Assembly (NCBI RefSeq): GCF_018372215.1
Contig: NZ_JAHAJN010000006.1
Coordinates: 25,846-89,845, forward strand
DNA length: 64,000 nt
Source of the DNA: Negativicoccus succinicivorans
GTDB taxonomy: Bacteria; Bacillota; Negativicutes; Veillonellales; Negativicoccaceae
Direction of reading: 5' to 3'
In this document: positions 54,019 through 63,173 of the stretch, in pieces
How positions within the stretch are numbered: position 1 is the stretch's first letter
How the letters are laid out: the number at the start of each line of letters is the position of its first letter
Position numbers and translations under genes: made by a program
Notes under the pieces: generated by a model
Told to the model about the DNA's origin: nothing
Databases searched by the model: none
What the model saw: the letters and a program-made list of their open reading frames with translations, nothing else

Positions 54019-56097
54019 TCAGCGATGACGACGCGGTTTTTTCTTCATCGCGCGCATCTTATCCCGTGCCTGCGAACCGAAGCGATCCGCCCATTCCTGA
54101 CGCAAGCGCCCGAGTTCATCGCGCCATTGCGCCGCTTTTTCAAACTCCAAATCTTTCGCCGCTTGGCGCATGGCCTTTTCCGTCTCCACAATACGGGCAT
54201 GCAAGCTTTCATCGGTCGCTTCGCTCATGTCGGCGTCATATTCCTTGCGCCAATCCGTTTCCGCCACCTTGGTCAGGGAAATTAAATCTTTCACTTCTTT
54301 AATAATGGTCTTCGGTGTAATATTGTGTTCCGTATTATACGCCTCTTGTATTTTGCGACGGCGCTTTGTTTCTTCCATCGCGCGCGCCATCGAGTCCGTG
54401 ACATGATCCGCGTATAAAATGACATGCCCTTTGGAGTTACGGGCCGCCCGCCCGATGGTCTGGATCAAGCTGGTATCGGAACGCAAAAAGCCTTCCTTAT
54501 CCGCGTCCAAAATCGCGACAAGCGAAACTTCCGGCATATCCAATCCTTCGCGCAGCAGGTTGATACCGACCAGCACATCAAATACGCCGGCGCGCAGATC
54601 GCGGATAATCTCCGCCCGCTCGATGGTGGCGATATCGCTGTGCAGGTAGCGCACTTTGACATCCATTTCTTTAAGAAAATCCGTCAGATCTTCCGCCATC
54701 TTTTTCGTGAGCGTGGTAATCATCACGCGCTCATTATCTTTCACGCGAGCGCGGATTTCGCCCAAGAGATCATCCATCTGACCGCGGATCGGCCGCACTT
54801 CCACCGACGGATCCAACAGGCCCGTGGGGCGAATAATCTGCTCGGCCATATTCGTCTGTACCGACATTTCATACGGGCCGGGCGTCGCCGAAATATAGAC
54901 GATCTGATTGATCCGTTCGACGAACTCATCAAACATCAACGGCCGGTTGTCTGCCGCGGAAGGCAGACGGAAACCGTAGTCGATCAACGATAATTTACGG
55001 GAACGGTCACCAGCGTACATGCCGCGCAACTGCGGCACGGTGACATGCGATTCATCGACCATGATTAAAAAATCATCGGGAAAATAATCCAGCAGCGTGT
55101 ACGGCGCTTCCCCGGGCGCGCGGCCCGAGAGATGCCGCGAATAATTTTCGATGCCCGAGCAGTACCCGATCTCCCGAATCATTTCCAAATCGTAACGGGT
55201 GCGCTGCTCCAAGCGTTGCGCTTCCAACAATTTATTTTCCGATTGCAATACCGCCAATCGTTCATCCAGCTCCGCTTCGATGGAGTGCAAAGCGCGCTCC
55301 ATTTTCGCGCCGGTGGTGACGTAATGGCTCGCCGGATAAATCGCGACGTGCGTACGCTCGGCGATCACTTCGCCCGTAAGCGTATCGATTTCCGTCAGGC
55401 GATCAATTTCATCACCGAACATCTCGATGCGGATAATCTGCCCCGACTCGCCGACCGGAAACACTTCAATCGTGTCACCGCGCACGCGAAACGTGCCGCG
55501 GACCAAATTCATATCATTGCGTGTGTATTGAATATCCACCAACTTGCGCAGGATTTCCTCTTGCGGCTTCACCTGACCTTTACGCAGAGACGCCACCATC
55601 TCCGTATAGTCCTCCGGATCGCCCAAGCCGTAAATGCAAGAAACCGACGCGACAATAATTACGTCACGACGTTCAAATAAACTCATCGTCGCCGAGTGGC
55701 GCAATTTATCGATCTCATCATTGATCGACGCGTCTTTTTCAATATAGGTATCCGTCGACGGAATATAAGATTCCGGCTGGTAGTAATCGTAGTAACTGAC
55801 AAAGTAAGCCACTTCATTATCGGGGAAAAACGCTTGAAACTCGCTCGCCAACTGCGCCGCAAGCGTTTTATTCGGCGCGATGATCAAAGTCGGTTTTTGC
55901 ACCTCTTCAATCACTTTCGCCATCGTATACGTCTTGCCGGTACCGGTAGCTCCCAGCAGCACCTGCGCCCAATAACCGTCACGAATCCCCTGCGCCAAAT
56001 TCGCAATCGCTTGCGGCTGATCGCCCATCGGCTGAAACGGAGCGTGGACTTTGAACGGAACGGGTGTACCGCTGTATGTTCTTTTTAAATGTTTCAT
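54019..56097 (-). CDS. uvrB: Excinuclease ABC subunit B (692 aa)
   Basis: The damage-verifying helicase-like subunit. Walker A GATGTGKTYTMAK, the beta-hairpin VSYYDYYQPESYIP, DESHVTVPQL, and the C-terminal UVR domain (ETEKAMRQAAKDLEFEKAAQ) are present. An AGGGGGT site precedes the ATG. It is first in uvrB-uvrA-uvrC. Confidence 0.97.
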   Translation of the reverse strand: MKHLKRTYSGTPVPFKVHAPFQPMGDQPQAIANLAQGIRDGYWAQVLLGATGTGKTYTMAKVIEEVQKPTLIIAPNKTLAAQLASEFQAFFPDNEVAYFVSYYDYYQPESYIPSTDTYIEKDASINDEIDKLRHSATMSLFERRDVIIVASVSCIYGLGDPEDYTEMVASLRKGQVKPQEEILRKLVDIQYTRNDMNLVRGTFRVRGDTIEVFPVGESGQIIRIEMFGDEIDRLTEIDTLTGEVIAERTHVAIYPASHYVTTGAKMERALHSIEAELDERLAVLQSENKLLEAQRLEQRTRYDLEMIREIGYCSGIENYSRHLSGRAPGEAPYTLLDYFPDDFLIMVDESHVTVPQLRGMYAGDRSRKLSLIDYGFRLPSAADNRPLMFDEFVERINQIVYISATPGPYEMSVQTNMAEQIIRPTGLLDPSVEVRPIRGQMDDLLGEIRARVKDNERVMITTLTKKMAEDLTDFLKEMDVKVRYLHSDIATIERAEIIRDLRAGVFDVLVGINLLREGLDMPEVSLVAILDADKEGFLRSDTSLIQTIGRAARNSKGHVILYADHVTDSMARAMEETKRRRKIQEAYNTEHNITPKTIIKEVKDLISLTKVAETDWRKEYDADMSEATDESLHARIVETEKAMRQAAKDLEFEKAAQWRDELGRLRQEWADRFGSQARDKMRAMKKKPRRHR

Positions 56098-56230
56098 AGT
56101 ACCCCCTGTATATGCGTATTTCTCATATAATTATTATATCATATCTAAAAAATTCTATATTATTCCCTGATTATGCGCCACGCGTAATAAGCATGTCAGA
56201 TAAATTATTCGCCGCCCGTTTTGACGTACA

Positions 56231-56256
56231 AAAAAAGTCTCGCGGTCACGAGACTT
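56231..56256 (-). terminator. Terminator of the former tRNA-Arg gene
   Basis: AAAGTCTCG/CGAGACTTT hairpin with seven T on the minus strand, just past the CCA end of the tRNA fragment. It shows that a complete tRNA gene once ended here. Confidence 0.8.
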
Positions 56257-56265
56257 TCATTTTTA

Positions 56266-56309
56266 TGGTGCGCCTAGCAGGAATCGAACCTGCGCACCCG
56301 GTTCCGGAG
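56266..56309 (-). tRNA. 3' fragment of tRNA-Arg (CCG), attachment-site remnant
   Basis: 44 bases reading from the anticodon loop (CTCCGGA) through the stem ACCGG, T arm GCAGGTTCGATTCCTGC, acceptor TAGGCGC and ACCA. The 5' half (acceptor, D arm, 5' anticodon stem) is absent. Upstream on the minus strand the sequence turns into unrelated AT-rich DNA. This is what remains on the distal side when an element integrates into a tRNA gene, so it is probably one att site. The intact gene should lie beyond the right edge. Confidence 0.8.
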
Positions 56310-56708
56310 TTTTAAATCATGGTTTTTGTTACTTTTTCTAAAGCTACTAATTTACCACAAAGGGCTATAAATAAGCGTTTTGCCTGAATTTCTGCTTTGA
56401 TAAACTTGGCCTATTATTGATAAATTTATAAAGTTAATAGAGTTATTGGGCTCAAAATTGGGCTCAATAACTTTTTTCTTTATCGGCCATCTTATAGATA
56501 CCATTTTTGATAAATTTTTCCTATTTGTCTATTCAACAAGAAACTTAAAAAAGGACCAGATTTACAAATCTGCTCCTTTCATCAATACTTACTATGACGC
56601 CTTCTTCCCGGCCTTTAGCATCGCTACTTTTGTGTACGGCTTTGACGATGAGATCTGTTTGTTGTCCGAGCAGTGTGCGTCCCTGTATGTTTATATGTTT
56701 CCTCTTAA
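56310..56708. other. Terminal region of the integrated element
   Basis: AT-rich, with no complete gene. A 22-codon plus-strand frame and a 32-codon minus-strand frame (ending VALEKVTKTMI) adjoin the tRNA fragment but lack starts or clear homology. At 56446-56467 the 10-mer TTGGGCTCAA occurs twice, 12 bases apart, which could be integrase arm sites. No integrase gene is seen at this end. Confidence 0.45.
56441..56477 (+). terminator. Plus-strand terminator-like hairpin
   Basis: AGTTATTG (56441-56448) and CAATAACT (56465-56472) enclose the two TTGGGCTCAA copies, with six T after. No plus-strand gene lies upstream of it here. Confidence 0.45.
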
Positions 56709-57647
56709 TTATTGTTTTAACAATTCAATAATTTCATCCTGGGCCTGTCTGCCCTCCCTAAAAAATCTAGCCAAGGGATAGCAGTGACACATTCCTTTAC
56801 CTACAATGATTTCGTATGGAGCTTTGTATTTTTCCATTGCTTTTTTAAATTCCTCCGCAAAGGCATAGAGGCATTCATTTTCGCCGTAATAAAAATATGT
56901 TTTCGGAAAGTCGGTAAAATCTCCCACAGTTCCGTCAAGCATATATTCAGGCAGATCTTTATCGCCTTTTGTAATTTCCCTTGCCGTTTTAAAATATGTA
57001 GGTTCAATTATTATGTCTTTGTGATTAAGTGCATTTACTCTTTCCCAAATCTCTTTATTTTCTTTTAGATTTACATCGGGTATGCCGCCCGGTGATACTG
57101 AAATTATTTTGCCGGGCATTTTAACAGGTCTTCCAATTGCATTGTTGTGCAAAAATATTCCTATTGCCAGACAAGCTCCTGATGAAAATCCCAGGACACT
57201 TATGTTTTCCGCCTTATAACTTTCTGTCATCAGCCTATAGGTTTCAAATGAAACTTCGTATGTCTTATCTATCTTTACATCTTCCGAGCAAAGTGGATAG
57301 AATAAAAACCAAACATCTTTGCCGGTTTGTTCCATTATTCTTTCCGACAAAGCAAAATCCAATTTGTCAGGTTGTGTAATCATTCCACCGCCAAATAGAT
57401 ATAGTACTGCTCCCTCTGCATGGCTCTTATTTTTTTGATAGGATATAAGCCTGTATCCCATAACGTCTCTTACAATGAGATCGTAATTTTTTCTCTCGGC
57501 TCTTTTCCTCGCTTTATCTAAATCAAATACCGCCTTTGAGTTTTTTCCCTTTGCATACTCAAGCATCTCTTCTTTGTTCTTTAAAAACACTTTTTTGACA
57601 CCGGCAAGTCTTACTATTGTCGATGCAATTTTATATGCAACGCTCAT
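56709..57647 (-). CDS. Alpha/beta hydrolase, esterase of the hormone-sensitive-lipase type (312 aa)
   Basis: The start at 57647 (MSVAYKIASTIVRLAG) has GGAGGGG before it. The oxyanion segment YLFGGGM replaces the usual HGGG, the nucleophile elbow is GFSSGA, and the acid and His are likely in YGENECLYAF and GMCHCYP near the C-terminus. It may hydrolyse a small ester; an esterase acting on a siderophore is possible given its neighbours, but that is inference. The DNA is AT-rich, unlike uvrB next door. It is the last gene before the tRNA fragment. Confidence 0.75.
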   Translation of the reverse strand: MSVAYKIASTIVRLAGVKKVFLKNKEEMLEYAKGKNSKAVFDLDKARKRAERKNYDLIVRDVMGYRLISYQKNKSHAEGAVLYLFGGGMITQPDKLDFALSERIMEQTGKDVWFLFYPLCSEDVKIDKTYEVSFETYRLMTESYKAENISVLGFSSGACLAIGIFLHNNAIGRPVKMPGKIISVSPGGIPDVNLKENKEIWERVNALNHKDIIIEPTYFKTAREITKGDKDLPEYMLDGTVGDFTDFPKTYFYYGENECLYAFAEEFKKAMEKYKAPYEIIVGKGMCHCYPLARFFREGRQAQDEIIELLKQ

Positions 57648-57791
57648 TTCACCCCTCCGATTGATACTCAATTAATCTCAATTCCCAAAATTTAACATCT
57701 ATAGATAATCCTTGTAAACTGGGTTCATTCTCTATTGCCTGTAATAAAGTAAAGGGAGTTACACATCATTTTCTAGATAGTCTCCGGCGGA

Positions 57792-58616
57792 TTATTTTCT
57801 CCCAATAAGAAGGGTTGAACCGTAAAGTCCTAACAATAAAGCTTCTTTGTGACCCATAAAAAGACCCTTTGTTGTATCAATTAATTGCACATCTTCGTAG
57901 CCATCTTTTTTAAGCTTTTCGATAAATTTATTCATATCTCCGTATCTTGACTTACTCATCAAATCATGAATAACAAAAACTCCACCTTTTTTAAGTACAC
58001 GAAGTGTTTCTAGTAAAAGTTTTTGTTTATTTTTCCCCGTTATATTGTGATAAACATAGTTGCTTGTTACTGCATCAAAGCTCTCATCTTCAAATGGAAG
58101 CTTGACCGCATTGCCATTTTCAAAGCTCACATTTGTTACTCCCTCAGCCCTCGCATTGTCCTGGCAGAGCTTCTTTGAAAATTCACCCTTATATCCCCCG
58201 CTCCATATGTCACAACCCACCATGGTCGCTTTTGGATTTCTTTTTGCACATGCTATGGTAAGTGCACCGCTGCCACATCCTACATCAAGTCCAACTCCAC
58301 CATCCGGTATCTCAACATACTCTGCGACACCTTCTATAATAGTTTTGGCGAGTTTTCTCTTACCCTTGTAATCAAAAGTTCGATACATATGAGAAAGCAT
58401 GATTGAAAAGAATAAAAGTATCAAGGCTGCAAGTCCCAAAATAATTCCCCAGATAGTCCTTTGCCTTCCTTGAAGAATGAGGTCACTTGCACCAAATAAG
58501 ATGAATAAAATAAGACATACAATACTTTCAGCAATCTTAGCCTTCAACAATCTTTTAGGAACCCAGTTTTTGTAGTCAGCTTTTGTCTTGTTATCAATAA
58601 AATTTGATTGTTTCAT
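57792..58616 (-). CDS. Membrane-anchored class I SAM methyltransferase (274 aa)
   Basis: Two N-terminal membrane helices (ESIVCLILFILFGASDLI and IWGIILGLAALILLFFSIML) precede a Rossmann methyltransferase. The SAM motif I is VGLDVGCGSGALTIACA; motif II VGCDIWSGGY; motif IV-like DAVTSNYVYHN; then LRVLKKGGVFVIHDL. The closest type is the UbiE/Methyltransf_11 group. The target is unknown. It lies in the same run of minus-strand genes as the esterase and the membrane protein. Confidence 0.8.
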   Translation of the reverse strand: MKQSNFIDNKTKADYKNWVPKRLLKAKIAESIVCLILFILFGASDLILQGRQRTIWGIILGLAALILLFFSIMLSHMYRTFDYKGKRKLAKTIIEGVAEYVEIPDGGVGLDVGCGSGALTIACAKRNPKATMVGCDIWSGGYKGEFSKKLCQDNARAEGVTNVSFENGNAVKLPFEDESFDAVTSNYVYHNITGKNKQKLLLETLRVLKKGGVFVIHDLMSKSRYGDMNKFIEKLKKDGYEDVQLIDTTKGLFMGHKEALLLGLYGSTLLIGRK

Positions 58617-58663
58617 AAAAATTTCTCCTGTAAATAATAATTTTAATCTTTTGCCTTATAAGC

Positions 58664-59302
58664 TTATAAATTCACATTAGTATAGTTTATCAATAAGCTT
58701 AGGTAGTAAATAAAATATATTAAGTTAAACCAACCACCGCGAATAATCATGTGCAATCCCTTTGGCAATCTCCCGGCAAGAGGAGTGAGAGTCAAAAGAA
58801 ATATAGGTGTAAATAGAGCTTGCCATATTGGAAATACTGTGAATCCAAATAAAATTATCAATGTTGTTCCTATGTTTGCTATAGCCATAGTTCCAAAAAC
58901 CATTTTTGCTTGAAATTTTAAAAATTTTAAAAATTCATCAAAGGCTCCCTTGTTTTCGTATCTTGATAAAAGGCCTAAGTAGGCACATTGAATATGATAA
59001 GAGCCTCCCAGTATCATGCCAAAAATATTTATTAAAAATACAAAGCACGCAAGACTTAAATAATTTTCTTGACATGATAAAACAATATGATAAAAGCCAA
59101 TACAATAAATAAAGGCAGATATTGGACCTAAAAGACCACCAAGGTATAATCTTTTTGTGCTAACATTTTTCATTATGCCAATAATGCTATTTATAGTATC
59201 TTTGCCATCGTAATCATTTGGATCATAATATAAAATCATGTCTCCCAAAAACATCAAGAATGAACCCAAGAGACCTATTAAGATACATTTGTTTAAGGTC
59301 AT
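58664..59302 (-). CDS. Six-helix membrane protein, DUF6796-like (212 aa)
   Basis: Hydrophobic almost throughout: ILIGLLGSFLMFLGDMILYY, LGGLLGPISAFIYCIGFYHI, LACFVFLINIFGMILGGSYH, FGTMAIANIGTTLIILFG and more. It resembles a small uncharacterised integral membrane family annotated DUF6796; this is from memory and not certain. Function unknown. The start has AAGGAG; a Fur-like palindrome lies 26 bases upstream, so it probably heads an iron-controlled unit with the methyltransferase and perhaps the esterase. Confidence 0.65.
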   Translation of the reverse strand: MTLNKCILIGLLGSFLMFLGDMILYYDPNDYDGKDTINSIIGIMKNVSTKRLYLGGLLGPISAFIYCIGFYHIVLSCQENYLSLACFVFLINIFGMILGGSYHIQCAYLGLLSRYENKGAFDEFLKFLKFQAKMVFGTMAIANIGTTLIILFGFTVFPIWQALFTPIFLLTLTPLAGRLPKGLHMIIRGGWFNLIYFIYYLSLLINYTNVNL

Positions 59303-59327
59303 AAGTCTAACTCCTTTTTATATTAAA

Positions 59328-59342
59328 TGATATTTATTATCA
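59328..59342. promoter_or_regulatory. Fur-box-like palindrome upstream of the membrane-protein gene
   Basis: TGATATTTATTATCA matches the 7-1-7 consensus TGATAATnATTATCA with one mismatch. It lies between a TATAAT and the start codon, as expected for a repressor site. Confidence 0.55.
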
Positions 59343-59409
59343 TTATAATTATAGCATCTAACATAACACAGATTCCTTTCAATTATATGATTTACTGCGT
59401 TAAACTAAA

Positions 59410-59449
59410 TAAAAAATAAAGGCAGTCCAAAGACTGCCTTTATTTTTTA
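59410..59449. terminator. Terminator after the ABC transporter pair
   Basis: AAAAAATAAAGGCAGTC, loop CAAA, GACTGCC and TTTATTTTTT; nearly perfect palindrome with T runs on both strands. Confidence 0.85.
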
Positions 59450-59558
59450 TCATATTGGAATAATCTATACCACTTTCAGGTTCTTCGAAATAGACAAATG
59501 GAGAGTCCCTATACATAACAGATGCTATTGCAAGTCTTTGCTTCTGTCCTCCTAATAA
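59448..59558 (-). pseudogene. C-terminal remnant of an ECF-type ABC ATPase
   Basis: Directly behind the stop of the second ABC gene the minus strand encodes LGGQKQRLAIASVMYRDSPF then VYFEEPESGIDYSNM. This is an ABC signature followed by a Walker B/D-loop of the energy-coupling-factor ATPase type. No start, no Walker A, and the frame soon enters a terminator. It is a deletion remnant: the ECF module usual next to such ABC pairs has been lost here. Confidence 0.7.
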
Positions 59559-61273
59559 ATAAATTCTTCTGCCATTTTTGTCTTTACTATTAAATTCTTG
59601 TAAACCTTTGATTTTTGTAAAAGCTCTTCATGGTCACCTTGGCTTTCTACTCTTCCGTTTTCAAGAACTACTATCTTGTCTGCATTTTCTATGGACTTCA
59701 TTCTGTGTGAAATAATGACAACTGTCTTATCTTTAATTAAATTACTTAATGACTCTTGAATTTTTTTCTCGTTGTCAACATCAAGGCTTGCTGTAATTTC
59801 GTCTAATATCAATATCGGTGCATCTTTTAAGAAGGCTCTGGCTATAGATAACCTTTGTCTTTCTCCGCCTGATAGCTCAGCACCGTTTTCACCGATAACT
59901 GTATCAAAACCCTTATCCATTTTTTCTATAAAATCTGTGCAATTGGCAAGCTCTGCTGCTTTTATAACTTCTTCGTCACTTGCATCTTGCTTTCCAATCC
60001 TAATATTTTCCATGACGCTTTGATTAAAAAGAACCACATCTTGGAAAACTATTGAGACCTTATCAAAAAGAGATTCTGTTGATATTTCTTTTATATCTTT
60101 GCCATCAATTAAGATTTGTCCATCGTCATAATCATAAAGTCTTGATATGAGTTTCAAGATAGTTGTTTTACCGCATCCACTTGCTCCCACCAAAGCAGTT
60201 ACCTCTCCTTGCTTAGCTTTAAAATTTATTCCATTTAAAAATTTTGCGTCTTTATTGTAAGAAAATTCAACATCTTTTAGATCAATATCAAATTTTTTCA
60301 AATTATAGTCTTCGCCCTCTTGTAATTCTTGATTTTGAATTTCTTTAAGTCTTTCAATCTTTGGCGTTAAATAAAATATCTCCATCATGCCCTCTTTGGA
60401 TGCATCTAGAGAGTCTTTTATCTTCATAGCCGCTAGTAAATATCCTATAAGGTAGAGAGGGCTTATCTCTTTATTAATAATTAGATTTACCCCAACAAGT
60501 ATTACGACAGCAAGGGAAATAAAGCTAAATATTGAAGATATGGACATAGTTAAAATAAGTCCTATTTCTGTCTTTAAGTGGACTTTTTCACTTTTATCCA
60601 TTTTTTCATACAGCTTTTCTTTCATTTCCTCTGATAAGCCATAGGCTTTAATCTCCATTTGCATCTCGATATTTTCTTGAAAACTTTCAGAGTTTTCTCT
60701 TAAGGCGTCATAATATCTTTTCTCTCCCTTAACTGAATGTTTTTTAGATAAAGGTATAAATATAAAACTTAGAATCGTTGGAATAATTACAGCTAAACCC
60801 ATCTTGACATTGCCCACTAGCATCATGATGGATATAAGCGGGAAGAATAGTGCCATGCCGCCCACTTTTGGTATCGAGTGGCTCATTGCATGCTCTATGC
60901 CTTCAATATCAGCCATAATTGTTTGTGAGAGATCGGAAATATCATGCTTAGAAAAGTATGATAGAGGTAGTTTTGATAAATTCTCTGCTGTTCTTACCCT
61001 TAAATCTGCACTTTCTTGATATGTTGTGCTATATAATTTATCGTATTCGATAGAAAGCAAAATATACATTGCTATCAAAGTCAAAACTGAGAATGCTAGA
61101 TAAAATCCCTTGCTTTTGTCAATATTCTCCAAAACTTCTTGCGCAAAAATCATTAGTAATATGGCAGGAAGCATGGTTATACAATAAACCAAAAATGAGG
61201 ACAGTGTTGCTTTAGTTAAATTCTTCGCTCCTTTATCTGTAAGAGCAAATCTTTTTTTATAAAACTCCTTCAT
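59552..61273 (-). CDS. ABC transporter, fused permease-ATPase half-transporter, second of a pair (573 aa)
   Basis: Six membrane helices (about 20-300) and an ATPase with Walker A GASGCGKTT, signature LSGGERQRLSIARAFL, Walker B ILILDEITASLD and switch ISHRMKS. The Ala of the usual DEATS is Ile here. Type IV exporter fold. With its partner it resembles the YbtP/YbtQ and IrtA/IrtB pairs, which have an exporter fold but take up iron-siderophore. It overlaps the partner by 17 bases, which suggests a heterodimer. AT-rich. Confidence 0.88.
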   Translation of the reverse strand: MKEFYKKRFALTDKGAKNLTKATLSSFLVYCITMLPAILLMIFAQEVLENIDKSKGFYLAFSVLTLIAMYILLSIEYDKLYSTTYQESADLRVRTAENLSKLPLSYFSKHDISDLSQTIMADIEGIEHAMSHSIPKVGGMALFFPLISIMMLVGNVKMGLAVIIPTILSFIFIPLSKKHSVKGEKRYYDALRENSESFQENIEMQMEIKAYGLSEEMKEKLYEKMDKSEKVHLKTEIGLILTMSISSIFSFISLAVVILVGVNLIINKEISPLYLIGYLLAAMKIKDSLDASKEGMMEIFYLTPKIERLKEIQNQELQEGEDYNLKKFDIDLKDVEFSYNKDAKFLNGINFKAKQGEVTALVGASGCGKTTILKLISRLYDYDDGQILIDGKDIKEISTESLFDKVSIVFQDVVLFNQSVMENIRIGKQDASDEEVIKAAELANCTDFIEKMDKGFDTVIGENGAELSGGERQRLSIARAFLKDAPILILDEITASLDVDNEKKIQESLSNLIKDKTVVIISHRMKSIENADKIVVLENGRVESQGDHEELLQKSKVYKNLIVKTKMAEEFIY

Positions 61274-63011
61274 TTAAAACTCTCCATTCATTCGCACTGT
61301 TAAAGAGCTCTTGCAGTCTCTTATACCTTGTATCTCTTGACATTAATTCTTTGTCAGAACCTCTTTCTATAATTTTTCCATTATCCATTACAAGAATTTC
61401 ATCTACATCTTTAATTGTAGAAAGTCTATGAGCAATCATGATAACTGTTTTATCCTTCATAAGGTTCTTGAAAGCTTTTTGTAGTTCAAACTCGTTATCC
61501 GGGTCAATAGATGCTGATGCTTCATCCATAATAATAATTTTGGAATCCTTCAAAATTGCTCTGGCAATTGCAATTCTTTGTTTTTCTCCACCGGATAAAT
61601 AAACTCCTTTTGAGCCTATGATTGTCTTTTCTCTTTCAGGGAATTTGTCTAATATCAAATCGCATCCTGCTAATCTTAAGGCCCTCATGACATCATCTTT
61701 GACCGCGTCTTTATTGGCTAAAGCAACATTGTCATAAATGCTATTCTTGAATAATTTTGAATCTTGAAAAACAAAGGAGATAGCTTTAATTAAGGCTTCG
61801 TCAGAATATTCAGATATTGGCATACCGCCTATCTTTATGCTTCCTTCATTAACATTGTAAAAACCTGATATAAGTTTTGCTACTGTTGATTTACCTGATC
61901 CAGATGAACCGACAAGTGCATAGGACTTCCCTTCTTTCAATTTAAAGGATAAGTTTTCAATGACGGCTTTATCATTATAAGCAAAGCTTACATTGTCAAA
62001 GTCTATATTATAGTTTTTGAAATTATTGACATTACCATGCACCAATTTGTCTTTTTGCATATCTTCGTAAAGCGCCTCTAAGGTATCTACTGCATAATTG
62101 CCTTGAGAGATGTATAGGGAGTACCACATCATTCTCATAAATGAAACAAAGAGGACTCCCGATAAAAATAAAATCATGATAAGCTCAAGCAATATCATCT
62201 TGGCGCTGCCTAAGCTAGTCATAAAATAAACTATAGGTATAATTAAAATTGCAATTAATCCAAAGAATAACCATTGATACAAAACATAAGGCTTTTTACA
62301 AGACAGTGAATAATCATAAGCATACTTTGAATAATCTTTTATCGCCTTATAAAAGCTTTTAAATGACTCTACATTTGCTCTAAATATTTTTACAACTTGC
62401 ATTCCTCTAACGTATTCAACGGTCTCGGCACTTAGTTTAGATAGAGCTTCCTGGTATATCTTCATAAATTTTTGCTCGCCCATCATTGCCCCTAAAATTA
62501 AGCAGCCAATTATTGTAAGAGCAAGTAAAGTGATGCCAACCCTTATACTTACTATAAAGCCAAGTACAAGCACAAGCACGGGTGTAATTATTGCCTGAGA
62601 GCTATCAGGAATCATATGAGCTACAACCTGATGTGTTTGTGCGGCATTATCATCTATGATCTTTCTAATTTTCCCAGAAGGATTTAAATCAAAGAACCTA
62701 AAGCTTGCGTTCTCTAAACCATCAATTCCTCTTTTTCTTAAATTTGTTTCAAGCCTAAATCCCAATAAATGGGAAAAAGCTCCTGAAGCAAAATAAAATA
62801 TTGCTCCTGCTGTTAATATAAGAGCAGATTTTATTGCTAAATTTTCTGCTCCAGATAAATCTGTATGGATAATTAAATTGTCTAAAAATCTGTAGATTAA
62901 ATAGTATCCATATACTGTAAGTACAGCAGATATAGCAGAAAAAATTATAGCGAAAAATCCAAGATATTTTTTGTCTTGTACATAAGAAAATAGCTTTTTA
63001 TAAATCTTCAT
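61257..63011 (-). CDS. ABC transporter, fused permease-ATPase half-transporter, first of a pair (584 aa)
   Basis: Six membrane helices and an ATPase with Walker A GSSGSGKST, signature LSGGEKQRIAIARAIL, Walker B IIIMDEASASIDP and switch IAHRLST. The start is supported by GGGAG upstream. It is divergent from the AraC-type regulator, with a Fur-like site between them. That arrangement is known from YbtA-ybtPQ-like siderophore loci and related Firmicutes islands; the substrate here is inferred, not shown. Confidence 0.88.
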   Translation of the reverse strand: MKIYKKLFSYVQDKKYLGFFAIIFSAISAVLTVYGYYLIYRFLDNLIIHTDLSGAENLAIKSALILTAGAIFYFASGAFSHLLGFRLETNLRKRGIDGLENASFRFFDLNPSGKIRKIIDDNAAQTHQVVAHMIPDSSQAIITPVLVLVLGFIVSIRVGITLLALTIIGCLILGAMMGEQKFMKIYQEALSKLSAETVEYVRGMQVVKIFRANVESFKSFYKAIKDYSKYAYDYSLSCKKPYVLYQWLFFGLIAILIIPIVYFMTSLGSAKMILLELIMILFLSGVLFVSFMRMMWYSLYISQGNYAVDTLEALYEDMQKDKLVHGNVNNFKNYNIDFDNVSFAYNDKAVIENLSFKLKEGKSYALVGSSGSGKSTVAKLISGFYNVNEGSIKIGGMPISEYSDEALIKAISFVFQDSKLFKNSIYDNVALANKDAVKDDVMRALRLAGCDLILDKFPEREKTIIGSKGVYLSGGEKQRIAIARAILKDSKIIIMDEASASIDPDNEFELQKAFKNLMKDKTVIMIAHRLSTIKDVDEILVMDNGKIIERGSDKELMSRDTRYKRLQELFNSANEWRVLNEGVL

Positions 63012-63063
63012 AATATTATCTCCCTTTTCTTTGATATCCCGTTTAGATATAAATTTGTTTTGT

Positions 63064-63078
63064 TGATAATAACTATCA
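63064..63078. promoter_or_regulatory. Fur-box-like palindrome between the ABC pair and the AraC gene
   Basis: TGATAATAACTATCA matches TGATAATnATTATCA with one mismatch. It abuts the -35 of the regulator and lies 53 bases before the first ABC gene, so it could control both directions. Confidence 0.6.
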
Positions 63079-63107
63079 TTACATTTTTATCATACATCGG
63101 TTATAAT
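63079..63107 (+). promoter_or_regulatory. Promoter of the AraC-type regulator
   Basis: TTACAT (63079-63084), 17 bases, TATAAT (63102-63107), 67 bases before the start codon. Confidence 0.55.
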
Positions 63108-63173
63108 TACTAATACAATAGTTTTGAATTAATAAGGCTAATTGGAATATTGTCTAAAAGGGATAGGCGAATT

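Noticed and set aside
56112..56315. A 67-codon plus-strand frame ending LAGIEPAHPVPEF
   Set aside because: Its end is the antisense of the tRNA-Arg fragment, a well-known false protein pattern.
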